A DNA stretch of 45,936 nucleotides, from positions 1 to 45,936 of the forward strand of contig SYIM01000043.1 in NCBI GenBank assembly GCA_005798775.1, given 5' to 3'. Made by a program: the position numbers and the translations under genes. Of this stretch, positions 24,553 through 33,323 are shown one piece after another. The notes under the pieces are model-generated. The model made no database searches, was not told the origin of the DNA, and saw only the letters and a program-made list of their open reading frames with translations. The stretch's first letter is position 1, and the number at the start of each line of letters is the position of its first letter. Origin of the DNA: Burkholderiales bacterium (GTDB lineage Bacteria > Pseudomonadota > Gammaproteobacteria > Burkholderiales > Burkholderiaceae_E).

Positions 24553-24581
24553 TTGACATTTTGACGTAGCGCGGTGAGATT
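24553..24581 (+). promoter_or_regulatory. Weak candidate promoter for the second TRAP operon
   Basis: A perfect TTGACA (24553-24558) is followed 16-17 bases later by TGAGAT/GAGATT, only half matching a -10 box. It lies in the 188-base divergent region, about 60 bases before dctP. A second TTGACG starts at 24561. The -35 match is good but the -10 is poor. Confidence 0.3.
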
Positions 24582-24617
24582 GCCGGCAGTCTTGCTAGCC
24601 ACCCATAGGAGTCGTAT

Positions 24618-25649
24618 ATGAAACGCAGCCTCCGCGTGATGCTGAAGTCTGTTGCTGCCGGCGTAATCGGCCTGTCGATCGCGGGCGCCGCAGTTGCCCA
24701 AGCGAAGTTCCAGCTTCGCTGGGGTCACTACCTGCCCGACGGCCCATTCCTGCAGCTTGAAAAAGAATTTGCGGCCAATATCGAAAAGCGCACCAACGGC
24801 CAGGTGAAGATCGACATCACCTTTGCGGAAGGTCTGGGCAAGGGCACCGAACTTCTGATGCTCACCGCGCGTGGCGGCATCGACATGACCGCCACCGCGC
24901 CGGGCTATAACCCGGACCAGCTTCGCTACTGGCGCGCCTTCCAGACTCCCCTGGTGTTTAACAACACCAAGCAGGTGATCGAGGTGCTGGAGAAGGTGGT
25001 CGAGGAGTTTCCGGTCTATCGCGCGGAAATGGACAAGATCGGCGTCGTCTGGCTGTTTCAGCAGCCGCTCGGCGAGTACTTCCTGAGCGGAGCATCGCCT
25101 GCGTGCACGACGATTGCTGATCTCAAGGGCAAGAAGGCGCGCAGCTTCGGGGCCGATATCCCCAAGGCCTTCACCGCCATCGGCGCGGTACCCGTCACGG
25201 TTCCGCCCGTGGGCGTGTATGAAGCGTTGAAAACCAGCAACCTCGATTACTCGTTTATCAACCCAGGCAACATTCAGTCGCTCAAGTTGAACGAAGTGGC
25301 GAAAAACCACTGTGGTCCGGTCATGGCGATTTCGGGCCACAACATCACGATCAGCAAGCGCACCTGGGCGAGGCTCCCGGCCGACATCCAGAAAATCTTC
25401 CTCGAAGAAGGTAAGGCCACTCAACAGGCCTACATGAACTGGGTGACCGATTTTGAAACCAAGGCGGTTGCCAATATCCGTTCACAAGGCGGTAACGTGG
25501 TGCCCATCTCCGCACCCGAACTCGCCAAGTGGCGCGCAGTTGCACCCGACTTCCTCGCTGACTGGGAGAAGGCCACCGCTGCGGCCACGGGCGATGCGGA
25601 GACGCCCCGAAAAGTCGCAGCGCGCTGGCGCGAACTGATCGGCAAATGA
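24618..25649 (+). CDS. dctP: TRAP transporter periplasmic substrate-binding protein DctP (second system)
   Basis: The 343-residue receptor has a clear Sec signal peptide (basic MKRSLR, hydrophobic core, AVAQA cleavage near residue 28) and the DctP-family body: FQLRWGHYLPDGPF, KRTNGQVKID, a DLKGKKARSFG segment followed by the PPVGVYEALKTSNLDY binding region. It is unlike the first DctP in detail. An AGGAG site precedes the ATG. It heads an operon with DctQ, DctM and then a flavoprotein, so the imported compound is likely its substrate. A hairpin after its stop may raise its expression over the membrane subunits. Confidence 0.95.
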   Translation: MKRSLRVMLKSVAAGVIGLSIAGAAVAQAKFQLRWGHYLPDGPFLQLEKEFAANIEKRTNGQVKIDITFAEGLGKGTELLMLTARGGIDMTATAPGYNPDQLRYWRAFQTPLVFNNTKQVIEVLEKVVEEFPVYRAEMDKIGVVWLFQQPLGEYFLSGASPACTTIADLKGKKARSFGADIPKAFTAIGAVPVTVPPVGVYEALKTSNLDYSFINPGNIQSLKLNEVAKNHCGPVMAISGHNITISKRTWARLPADIQKIFLEEGKATQQAYMNWVTDFETKAVANIRSQGGNVVPISAPELAKWRAVAPDFLADWEKATAAATGDAETPRKVAARWRELIGK

Positions 25650-25664
25650 TCCTTCGCTAGCCCT

Positions 25665-25700
25665 TGACCACTGCCCAACCCGGCAGTGGTCATCTTTCTT
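25665..25700 (+). terminator. Intra-operon hairpin with T-rich tail between dctP and dctQ
   Basis: An 11-base-pair perfect stem (25665-25675 with 25682-25692) with a 6-base loop is followed by TCTTTCTT. It lies directly after the dctP stop and overlaps the untranslated region before dctQ. It looks like a partial terminator, which would give the binding protein more transcript than its permease. Confidence 0.65.
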
Positions 25701-25711
25701 GGCAGTCACTG

Positions 25712-26248
25712 ATGAAATCTTTCAACCAACTGGTGCAGACCTCAGCCCTGGTGCTGCTACTGCTCGGTGCCGTTGGACTGATCCTGTCGATGTGTCTGGG
25801 CTTTGCCGATGTGGTCGGTACCAAATTCCTAGACTACCCGGTGCCGGGTACCCTTGAATTCACCGAAAGCACCATGGTCCTGGTGGTGTTCGGCGCGCTC
25901 GCTTTCACGCAATCGAAGCGAGGCCATATCCGGGTGGAAATTCTCTACAACTTTGGCGGTCCGCGAACCCGTGCCCTACTCGACGCTTTCACGCACCTGT
26001 TGGCTTTCATCTATTTCGGACTACTCTGCTGGCTGGGCATTCAGGAAGCGATTTACAGTTGGGAGATCTCAGAGGCTACGATGGGTTCCATCCGGTTCCC
26101 GCTATTGCCTGCGCGTGTCCTGCTTGCGGTTGGCACGGCACTGCTTCTACTCCAGCTGGCCCTCGATATTGCGAATGACCTGGTACGTGCCCTTCGGGGT
26201 GGCGAGGGATTGAGCGCGCCCTCTCCCGACTCGCAAGCGTTCCAGTAA
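25712..26248 (+). CDS. dctQ: TRAP transporter small permease DctQ (second system)
   Basis: The 178-residue protein has four hydrophobic segments with the DctQ pattern (FADVVGTKFLDYPVPGTLEFTE, RRG-like KRGHIRVEILYN, and a late LLPARVLLAVGTALL). The ATG at 25712 is preferred because the earlier in-frame TTG at 25664 lies at the base of the terminator-like hairpin. The ribosome site is weak. It sits between dctP and dctM. Confidence 0.9.
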   Translation: MKSFNQLVQTSALVLLLLGAVGLILSMCLGFADVVGTKFLDYPVPGTLEFTESTMVLVVFGALAFTQSKRGHIRVEILYNFGGPRTRALLDAFTHLLAFIYFGLLCWLGIQEAIYSWEISEATMGSIRFPLLPARVLLAVGTALLLLQLALDIANDLVRALRGGEGLSAPSPDSQAFQ

Positions 26249-26298
26249 ATCTGCCACAGGCGGTTTGATCCGCCGTCCAATTTTCCTCGGGACTGTTC

Positions 26299-27621
26299 AT
26301 GGCCACATTTTCCCCCGAAATCACCGGCTACATCGTGGTGAGCGGTCTGCTGCTCGCGCTCATGATGGGTGCCCACATTGGCGTGGCGCTGGGGCTTGCA
26401 GGATTTGCAGGCATCTATCTTTCGGTGAGTCCCGATGCTGCCTTCGCCCAACTTACCGCGATTCCATTCGGGACTACCAACTCATTTACCTTGGCGGTGA
26501 TCCCGCTTTTTATTTTGATGGGGTCCTTCGCAACCGTCTCGGGGATCACCACAGAACTGTTCCGGATGGCCTATGTGTGGCTGGGCTCGCTTCGCGGCGG
26601 GCTTGCAATGGCTACTGTCATGTCGTCGGCCGCCTTTGGTGCAGCGTCTGGCTCCACGATCGTGAATGCTGCGGTATTCACGCGCATGGCGATGCCCGAG
26701 ATGGCTCGCTTCGGCTACGACGTGCGATTGAATGCAGGCTGTATTGCGGCAGCTGGCACGCTGGCCGCACTCATTCCGCCCAGCATCCTGATGGTGGTCT
26801 ATGCGGTCATCACCGAACAATCCATCGGCAAGCTCCTGATCGCAGGCATCGTGCCTGGCATCCTGACCGCGATCATTTATTGCGCCGGCATCTACATCCT
26901 CGCGCGCGTGCGTCCGGACCTGGCCCCACTCGCGAACCTGCAGTTCACCTGGACGCAGCGTTTCGAGTCGCTCAAGGGTGTATGGGGCATCCTGATTCTG
27001 TTCATTCTGATTGTAGGTGGCATTTATGGCGGCTACTTCCCCGCCACCTACGCTGGGGCGGTCGGCGCGTTCGGCGCGTTCGTAATCGCTCTACTGAAGC
27101 GTCGCATTACCGGCAAGGCCATGTCCGAGGTCCTGAAAGAAGCCGCGGTGACCACGTCCGTCATTTTCATCATTGTGATCGGCGGCATTCTCTTCGCGCG
27201 CTTCCTCACCTATTCAGGGTTGGTCACCACCATCTCCACGTCCATTCTCTCGCTGGGCGGCACCAAATACATGTACCTGCTTGGCTTCATCGTGCTATTC
27301 CTTATCCTGGGCTGCTTCATCGAACCGATTGCGATCATGGTGATGACGCTCCCCATCATGTTCCCCGTGATGAAGGAAGCCGGGTTTGATCCGATCTGGC
27401 TAGGTGTCGTTTCGGTGAAGCTTGCCGAGATTGGGGTGCTCACGCCACCGGTCGGACTCAATGTATTCGTAGTTCGAAGTTCCTCGCCCATCCCGGTCAC
27501 CTTGGGTCAGGTTTTCGCGGGCGTCACGCCCTTCATCGTGCTCGATTTTCTGTCGCTGGGGCTCTATGTCATTTTTCCCGAGATGATCACCTGGCTGCCT
27601 AATCTGATGTCGCCTCACTAA
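26299..27621 (+). CDS. dctM: TRAP transporter large permease DctM (second system)
   Basis: The 440-residue membrane protein has the DctM topology and motifs: LAVIPLFILMGSFA, FGAASGSTIVNAAVFTRMA, PPSILMVVYAVITEQS, the FPATYAGAVGA turn, and a late GVLTPPVGLNVFV. It works with the DctP and DctQ just upstream as a secondary, ion-gradient-driven uptake system. Its family relationship to the first DctM is clear but the sequences differ throughout, so the two cassettes are not a recent duplication. A flavoprotein gene follows 61 bases downstream. Confidence 0.95.
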   Translation: MATFSPEITGYIVVSGLLLALMMGAHIGVALGLAGFAGIYLSVSPDAAFAQLTAIPFGTTNSFTLAVIPLFILMGSFATVSGITTELFRMAYVWLGSLRGGLAMATVMSSAAFGAASGSTIVNAAVFTRMAMPEMARFGYDVRLNAGCIAAAGTLAALIPPSILMVVYAVITEQSIGKLLIAGIVPGILTAIIYCAGIYILARVRPDLAPLANLQFTWTQRFESLKGVWGILILFILIVGGIYGGYFPATYAGAVGAFGAFVIALLKRRITGKAMSEVLKEAAVTTSVIFIIVIGGILFARFLTYSGLVTTISTSILSLGGTKYMYLLGFIVLFLILGCFIEPIAIMVMTLPIMFPVMKEAGFDPIWLGVVSVKLAEIGVLTPPVGLNVFVVRSSSPIPVTLGQVFAGVTPFIVLDFLSLGLYVIFPEMITWLPNLMSPH

Positions 27622-27682
27622 GGGCAGACGCCCCAGAGCGAATGTGCGATTTCGTTATCCGGAATTTGATACAGGATTTCCC

Positions 27683-29089
27683 ATGCCGATTGAAGCCTTT
27701 CGCGGACAGACATTTGCCTCGCGCGTCCAGGTGCTGATCATTGGGGCGGGTGCCTGTGGCACCATCGCCGGCCTGGCGGCCACCGAGCGCGGTGCTGAGG
27801 TGTTGATTCTCGAGCGCGATGCCAAGCCCTCTGGAAGCACTGCGCTGTCGGGTGGCCAGATCCCGGCTGCAGGCACGCGTTTTCAGCGTGAAGCGGGGCT
27901 GATGGATGACACGCCAGACCTGCTGTTTCAGGATATCGTCAACAAGGCGCACGGCGAGTGTGACCATGCCATCGCACGGCTCATGGCGGAGGAATCAGCC
28001 AACACGGTGACGTGGCTGATCGACCGGCACCGTATCCCGCTTGCGCCGGTGCTCGACTTTCAATACCCCGGTCACAGCCGGCCGCATATGCACGCCACGC
28101 CGCGGCGACTTGGCGACGAGTTGCATACCGCACTGCTCGCGGCGATCGATCGCGAGGGCGTACCGATCGCCACGTCGGCGCAGGTCACCGACCTGTTTGC
28201 TGATGACCAGGGTGCGGTTCACGGCATACGGGTGCAACGGCCCGATGGCTCGATTGAGGAAATCGGCTGCGACGCTCTGATCCTTGCCTGCAACGGCTAT
28301 GGCGGTAACCACGAGATGCTTTCGCGCTATATCCCCGAGGGCGCCGATCTTTTTTACGAAGGCCATGTCGGCAATCAGGGTGATGCGGTCCACTGGGGCG
28401 AGGCGATGGGGGCATCGGTACGCGATATGGGTTCGTTTCAGGGGCACGGTGCAGTCGCATGGCCTGCGGCCACCCACCTTAGCTGGCCTACCGTCACCGA
28501 GGGCGGTTTCCACGTGAACCGGAGCGGAAAGCGTTTCTCGAATGAAAATTCTGGGTACTCGGAGCAGGCGCTTCATGTGCATCGGCAGCCGGAGAAATTC
28601 GCCTGGGCGATCTGGGATCAGCGTGGTGAAATCATCGCGTATCGGCAGGAAAGCCATGTCAAGGCGGTGGAATCGGGCTGCGTGAAACGCTGTGACAGCA
28701 TCGCGGATATCGCCCGCGTGACCAGCTGCGACCTAGCTGCGCTCGAGGCGACATTCGCCAAAGTGGCAGCCTGCGCCGCCGGCTCTAAGACTGATGAGTT
28801 AGGGCGCGATTTCACCAAAAAGTCCATGTTGAGCGCGCCCTATTTCGTGTGCCGGATCGTGGGTGCGCTTACCCATACGCAGGGCGGCCTCGAAATCGAT
28901 ACCGGCATGCGGGTACTGCGAACTGACGGTACGCCTTTTCCCAACCTATTTGCGGGCGGTGGCGCGGCGCGCGGCCTGTCAGGGCCCGCTGACTGGGGCT
29001 ATATGTCGGGCTCTGGCCTACTGATGGCTACCAGCACCGGCAGGTTAGCGGGCGAGGCGGCGGCTCGCCTTGTGCTCGGCCGCGGCTAG
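27683..29089 (+). CDS. FAD-dependent oxidoreductase of the fumarate reductase/succinate dehydrogenase flavoprotein type
   Basis: The 468-residue flavoprotein has the FAD-binding GAGACG (21-26) with Glu44, the GSTALSGG segment (51-58) and the C-terminal FAD-binding FAGGGAARGLSGPADWGYMSGSG. A DELGRDFTKK segment (371-380) resembles the substrate-arginine region of the fumarate reductase family. The group includes fumarate reductases, 3-ketosteroid dehydrogenases and tricarballylate dehydrogenase TcuA. There is no haem or export signal. The ATG at 27683 with AGGAT upstream is preferred over the GTG at 27644. Following a TRAP transporter, it may desaturate an imported dicarboxylate. Confidence 0.9.
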   Translation: MPIEAFRGQTFASRVQVLIIGAGACGTIAGLAATERGAEVLILERDAKPSGSTALSGGQIPAAGTRFQREAGLMDDTPDLLFQDIVNKAHGECDHAIARLMAEESANTVTWLIDRHRIPLAPVLDFQYPGHSRPHMHATPRRLGDELHTALLAAIDREGVPIATSAQVTDLFADDQGAVHGIRVQRPDGSIEEIGCDALILACNGYGGNHEMLSRYIPEGADLFYEGHVGNQGDAVHWGEAMGASVRDMGSFQGHGAVAWPAATHLSWPTVTEGGFHVNRSGKRFSNENSGYSEQALHVHRQPEKFAWAIWDQRGEIIAYRQESHVKAVESGCVKRCDSIADIARVTSCDLAALEATFAKVAACAAGSKTDELGRDFTKKSMLSAPYFVCRIVGALTHTQGGLEIDTGMRVLRTDGTPFPNLFAGGGAARGLSGPADWGYMSGSGLLMATSTGRLAGEAAARLVLGRG

Positions 29090-29108
29090 GCCCGCCCGAG
29101 CGGCGCCC

Positions 29109-30047
29109 ATGACACCCGAGGTACCCGGCATACCCACGCGGCGGGCGCTGTCGCGGCGCCCCCTGGTGCTGTGCGAAAACATGCGCGCGGTACCCTATGT
29201 GCCGTTTTATCTCGCCCTCGCCGGCGGCTTCTGGGAAAGCGAAGGGCTTGCGATCCAGCATGTGGTGTCACCCGCCACCACGAACACGCCAGTAAAGCTG
29301 CTCGAAGGCAGCGCCGATGTGTCGTGGGGCGGCCCGATGCGGGTGATGATGCATCACGACGCTGATCCGCGCTGTCCGCTCGCCTGCTTCGGTCAGGTGG
29401 TGGCGCGCGACCCCTTTGTGCTGGTTGGCCGAGGCCCGCAGCCGCTGTTCCGATTCGCAGACCTCGCGGGCCTCAAGGTAGCCCCGGCAGGCGACGTCCC
29501 CACCCCCTGGATGACCTTTCAGGATGATCTGCAGCGGGCCGGACTCGCGCCTGCAAAAATCGCCGGGCGACGCGTTCGGCCCATGGCCACGAATCTGCGC
29601 GCTTATGTTCGCGAGCAGGTCGATGTCATCCAGGTGTTCGAGCCGTATGCGAACCAACTGGTGGCTGCGGGTCAGGGCGAGATCTGGCATCGGTTTTCCG
29701 AGCGCGGCGACATCGCCTACACCACGTTTTACGCCACCCGACAGACCATGAACCGGCGGCGCGATGAGTGTCATCGCCTGGTCGCTGGCATCGCGCGCGC
29801 ATTGAAGGCTTTGCAGCGCTCGGCGGCGAGCGATATCGCCCGGGCGGTTCAGCCGTTTCTGCCCGACCTCAATCAGGAGGCGCTGGCATCAATCATTACG
29901 GACTATCGGTCAGCCGGGTTGTGGGCCACGACGCCCGATCTGCCACCCGCCGCGCTGCTGCGGCTGAAGGCTGCGCTGATTTCGGGAGGGCTGATCAGCC
30001 GCGATCCGTCGTATGAGACGCTGGTGGACAGGGAGCTTTCAACATGA
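29109..30047 (+). CDS. NMT1/THI5-like domain protein without signal peptide
   Basis: The 312-residue protein has the SsuA/THI5-like fold of ABC-type sulfonate/thiamine-precursor binding proteins: VPYVPFYLALAGGFWESEGL, LLEGSADVSWGGP and DLAGLKVAPAGDVPTPW. Unlike a transport receptor it has no signal peptide: the region from the ATG at 29109 (and from an earlier GTG at 29070) is basic and polar. No ABC permease genes are adjacent. It overlaps the following oxygenase by four bases (ATGA at 30044-30047), so it is likely made with that enzyme in the cytoplasm. An enzymatic or sensory role, as in THI5 or PBP-fold decarboxylases, is possible. Confidence 0.85.
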   Translation: MTPEVPGIPTRRALSRRPLVLCENMRAVPYVPFYLALAGGFWESEGLAIQHVVSPATTNTPVKLLEGSADVSWGGPMRVMMHHDADPRCPLACFGQVVARDPFVLVGRGPQPLFRFADLAGLKVAPAGDVPTPWMTFQDDLQRAGLAPAKIAGRRVRPMATNLRAYVREQVDVIQVFEPYANQLVAAGQGEIWHRFSERGDIAYTTFYATRQTMNRRRDECHRLVAGIARALKALQRSAASDIARAVQPFLPDLNQEALASIITDYRSAGLWATTPDLPPAALLRLKAALISGGLISRDPSYETLVDRELST

Positions 30048-31039
30048 CCGAACGAATCGACGTCCCGACCATCGACATTGCACCGTTTCTTGCCGGCATG
30101 CACGATGAAGCCGATCGGATCGCCCGTGCGGTAGCGCGCACATGCGAGCAGACTGGCTTCCTGATCATCTCCGGTCACGGCTTCCCGCAAGGGCTCATGG
30201 ATCGGGCCATGCGTGAACTCTATGCGTTCTTCGATCTGTCCACCGAGACCAAAAACCGCTGGCATCCGACCGGCCCCGCCAAGCAGCGCGGCTATCACGG
30301 AATGGCCACGCGCGGGCTCGCCAACACGCTGGGGCACAAGGCGCCGCCCGATCTGCGCGAGTCGCTCTTCCTCGGCCCGGTTGACGATCATCGCGCCTAC
30401 TATGCCAGCCTGCGCGAAGCGGCCACCAGCTATGCGCCCAACCTGTTACCCGATCAACCTGCCGGAATCGATCGCACGCTGGCAGAGGTGTATCGGGCCT
30501 ATGAGGCGCTGGCTGCGAACATGATGCGACTGTTTGGTGCGGCGCTCCAGTTACCGCCCAACGCGTTCAACGGCGTGCTGGATCGGCACTTCAGTATTCT
30601 TTCGTGCCATCACTATCCGATGCTCGAGTCCGAGCCGATCCCGGGCCAACTGCGTACCGGCGCGCACACCGACTACGGTGCCATGACACTGCTCGCCGCC
30701 TCCGACGCGCCGGGCGGGCTGGAGGTGCAGATGCCCGATGGGCGCTGGGCCGGGGTGCAGCCACGCGCGGGCGAGTTCGTGGTGAACCTGGGCGACATGA
30801 TGGCGCACTGGACCAACGGTCGATGGGCGTCCACGCTGCATCGCGTGGCCAACCCGCCCCTGGGCGTGGCACGCAGTCGCCGGCTCTCGATCGGCATGTT
30901 CGTGCATCCGAACTATGACCAGAGCATCGCCTGTGTACCCAGCTGCGTTTCCCCAGGCGAGCAGGCGCGCTTTCCGGCGATTACCGCAGGCGAGCACATC
31001 AGGCGAAAGATCGAGGCCAGCCACGCGGCGGCGGCCTGA
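30044..31039 (+). CDS. Fe(II)/2-oxoglutarate-dependent oxygenase of the isopenicillin N synthase family
   Basis: The 331-residue enzyme has the double-stranded beta-helix metal triad His208, Asp210 (HTD) and His266 (STLHRV), and the 2-oxoglutarate anchor Arg280-x-Ser282. The N-terminal DIOX_N domain is present (VPTIDIAPFL, TGFLIISGHGFP). Relatives hydroxylate or desaturate small molecules such as flavonoids, gibberellin precursors and ethylene precursors. It is the last gene of the 24618-31039 operon and overlaps the NMT1-like gene by four bases. The substrate is unknown. Confidence 0.93.
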   Translation: MTERIDVPTIDIAPFLAGMHDEADRIARAVARTCEQTGFLIISGHGFPQGLMDRAMRELYAFFDLSTETKNRWHPTGPAKQRGYHGMATRGLANTLGHKAPPDLRESLFLGPVDDHRAYYASLREAATSYAPNLLPDQPAGIDRTLAEVYRAYEALAANMMRLFGAALQLPPNAFNGVLDRHFSILSCHHYPMLESEPIPGQLRTGAHTDYGAMTLLAASDAPGGLEVQMPDGRWAGVQPRAGEFVVNLGDMMAHWTNGRWASTLHRVANPPLGVARSRRLSIGMFVHPNYDQSIACVPSCVSPGEQARFPAITAGEHIRRKIEASHAAAA

Positions 31040-31139
31040 TTGCGATAGGCGAGGGGCCGCTTGAGCTCCAAGGTATGCGGCGGTGGCCTGAGCGCCGCGG
31101 CACGCACTGATCCGCAATGCCCGAGACGCCGCGCGGTCG

Positions 31140-32117
31140 TCAGTCGACCCGGGCGCCGGTGAGTTGAATCACCCGCCCCCATTTCTCCATCTCGGCTTTG
31201 ACAAAACTCGCGAATTCCTGGGGCGATGAACTGACGGCTTCCACCCCGATACTACTCATCGCGGCCCGATAACCAGGATCACGTGCGGCTTTGACAAGCT
31301 CGGCGTTGATGCGATCGACGATTGTGGTGGGAGTGCCCGCCGCGACAAATAAGCCGGTCCAGCTGTCGACCTGATAACCGGGTACGCCGGCTTCCGAAAA
31401 CGTGGGCAGATCAGGCGCCGTGGCCCAGCGGCGGCTGCCCGAGTTTGCAATGGCTCGCACTTTGCCCGTCTTCACCAGCGTCATGGCGTTGGTGATGGTT
31501 TCAATCATGAGGGAAATATTGCCCGCCAGCAGGTCGGTGGAGGCTGCGCCACCGCCCTTGTAGGGGACGTGCAGCATATCGATCTGAGCGCTGGTCTTCA
31601 GGAGTTCGGTGGCCAGATGTGAAATCGACCCGTTGCCCGCCGAGGCATAGCTGAGCTTGCCCGGGTTCGCCTTCGCATAACGGATGAGATCATCGAGCGA
31701 CTGAATCGGTAGCGCCGAGTTTACGATCAGCACGCTTGGATTGAGTGCGAGGATGGAGACCGGCTGAAGATCGCGGACGGGATCCACCGGCATATTCCTG
31801 AAGAGCAGCGGCGCAACGCTATTGGTACCAATGGTGCCGTAGAGCAGCGTGTGACCGTCGGCGGGCGACGACACCACAGCCTGCATCGCCGGCCCGCCTC
31901 CGCCCCCGGGCCGGTTCTCCACCACCACCTGCGCGCCCATCTGCTCGGCGAGTTGCTTGCCGAGGCCACGCGCCATGATGTCGGATGAGCCTCCGACCGC
32001 AAACGGCACGATGATACGGACGGGTTTGCTGGGGTAGGTCTGCGCCGGAGCGTAAACCGGCAGCGCGGCCAAGATACCTCCTGCGGCGATTGTGCTGATC
32101 CAGTGTCTGCGTGTCAT
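31140..32117 (-). CDS. Tripartite tricarboxylate transporter substrate-binding protein (TctC/Bug family)
   Basis: The 325-residue protein has an N-terminal export signal (RRHW, then a hydrophobic core with cleavage near PAQT) and Bug-family motifs VRIIVPFAVGGSSDIMAR, VVVENRPGGGGG, ADGHTLLYG and VPYKGGGAA. It is an orphan receptor with no adjacent TctAB. Its ATG overlaps the stop of the upstream flavin monooxygenase (ATGA at 32114-32117), so it is the third gene of a MarR-FMO-TctC operon. That suggests it imports the monooxygenase substrate. No signal of decay is seen, unlike the TctC at 35040. Confidence 0.95.
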   Translation of the reverse strand: MTRRHWISTIAAGGILAALPVYAPAQTYPSKPVRIIVPFAVGGSSDIMARGLGKQLAEQMGAQVVVENRPGGGGGPAMQAVVSSPADGHTLLYGTIGTNSVAPLLFRNMPVDPVRDLQPVSILALNPSVLIVNSALPIQSLDDLIRYAKANPGKLSYASAGNGSISHLATELLKTSAQIDMLHVPYKGGGAASTDLLAGNISLMIETITNAMTLVKTGKVRAIANSGSRRWATAPDLPTFSEAGVPGYQVDSWTGLFVAAGTPTTIVDRINAELVKAARDPGYRAAMSSIGVEAVSSSPQEFASFVKAEMEKWGRVIQLTGARVD

Positions 32118-33295
32118 GGCGTATTCCCTGTGCTGATGTGCGAGCCGAGACGCTCGAGCTGCGCATAAAAGTCGTCCACCCGCTGCTGAGCAGTGGATCC
32201 CATGGCGTGAAGAATCTTCGCATGTTCCAGCGCGTCGGCTTGAGCACCGCTCACGCCCACCTGCCTGGACACATCCTGAACGAAGCGGCAGACGGGCGGC
32301 CTCAGTTCACTGAACCGGTCGAGCGCACTGTCCACCGGCAGCCCCGAGGCAAGGAGGCAACCCAGCACCACTGCATCCTGGACAGCCATGGCACCACCCT
32401 GCCCCATGAATGGCGTGCTGGCATGCGCTGCATCGCCAATGAGCAGCACCCGGTGATGGTGCCAGGGGCCCGCCATCACCACCTCTTCAACCGCCGTATA
32501 AAGCACCTCGGACTGGACGGTGAGCTCATCGAGAAACTGCGCAGCGGGACCGTGAAAGACAGCAAACCGCGAGCGCATCAGGGCTGCCCAGTCTTCGCGG
32601 GCAAACCACGCCCCTGCGGGTTCGGGTACCGTTCCGAACAGATACAGCTGACGCTGCGAGATGGGCATGATGCCAAGCCGCAGGCCCGGCGCCATCATCA
32701 TGATTTTGTCGGTCAGATCAGCCGGGCGCCGATGTACGCTTCGCCAGACACCAAAACCGCTGTAGCGCGGTTCAATATCGGGCCAAAGCAGTTGCCGCAC
32801 CCGCGACCGGATGCCGTCTGCGCCAAGGAGCAGATCGCAGACCAGGCGACTGCCATCAGAGAGTTGTGCATCGACCCTCGCGGGCTGGGCGTGAAGCTCG
32901 TCGACCGTGCGCCCCAGCCTCACTTCCACGCCGAGTTCGCTCAGATGCCGCGACAACACGCGGTACATGTCGGCCCGACGAATGCCAAGAATGGGGATCT
33001 GGTCGTCGCCTTCGAATCGCGCCGGATAAAACGTTTCCAGAAACGATGAGCCGTCGGCATTGAGGTAGACGTTACGTCCATCGGCGATTTGAAAGCCCGC
33101 CGCTACCATCTCATCCATGACACCGAGCGTGCGGAACTGCGCGAGGCCATTGCTGTAGACAAAAATCCCCGAGCTCTGAAACTGCCAGGCCGACTGCTTT
33201 TCAATGAGCGTGACAGCCCAGCCGATCCGCGCCAATGCGATGGCTGCGCAACAGCCGGCGATGCCGGCGCCCACGATCAGGACACGGGGTTTCAT
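32114..33295 (-). CDS. FAD-dependent aromatic-type monooxygenase (group A flavin hydroxylase)
   Basis: The 393-residue enzyme has the three hallmarks of PHBH-type monooxygenases: the FAD-binding GAGIAG (9-14), the NADPH/FAD loop GADGIRSRVR, and the ribityl-binding GDAAHASTPFMGQGG. Such enzymes hydroxylate aromatic or N-heterocyclic acids using NAD(P)H and O2. A GAGG site precedes the ATG. It lies 28 bases downstream of a MarR regulator gene and is coupled to a TctC receptor, so uptake and hydroxylation of an aromatic acid controlled by MarR is a likely role. Confidence 0.92.
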   Translation of the reverse strand: MKPRVLIVGAGIAGCCAAIALARIGWAVTLIEKQSAWQFQSSGIFVYSNGLAQFRTLGVMDEMVAAGFQIADGRNVYLNADGSSFLETFYPARFEGDDQIPILGIRRADMYRVLSRHLSELGVEVRLGRTVDELHAQPARVDAQLSDGSRLVCDLLLGADGIRSRVRQLLWPDIEPRYSGFGVWRSVHRRPADLTDKIMMMAPGLRLGIMPISQRQLYLFGTVPEPAGAWFAREDWAALMRSRFAVFHGPAAQFLDELTVQSEVLYTAVEEVVMAGPWHHHRVLLIGDAAHASTPFMGQGGAMAVQDAVVLGCLLASGLPVDSALDRFSELRPPVCRFVQDVSRQVGVSGAQADALEHAKILHAMGSTAQQRVDDFYAQLERLGSHISTGNTP

Positions 33296-33323
33296 TGACC
33301 GCCTCGGATCGATTGTCTGTTAT

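Noticed and set aside
24477-25424. A 315-codon minus-strand open frame opposite the second dctP
   Set aside because: Antisense shadow; no domain pattern, and the plus-strand DctP is unambiguous.
26265-27389. A 374-codon plus-strand open frame overlapping the second dctM in another frame
   Set aside because: Product is His/Arg/Cys-rich with no membrane segments, whereas the dctM frame is a full membrane transporter.
31040-31139. Convergent gap between the IPNS-type oxygenase and the minus-strand TctC
   Set aside because: No clear hairpin with T-tail or other structure could be found.
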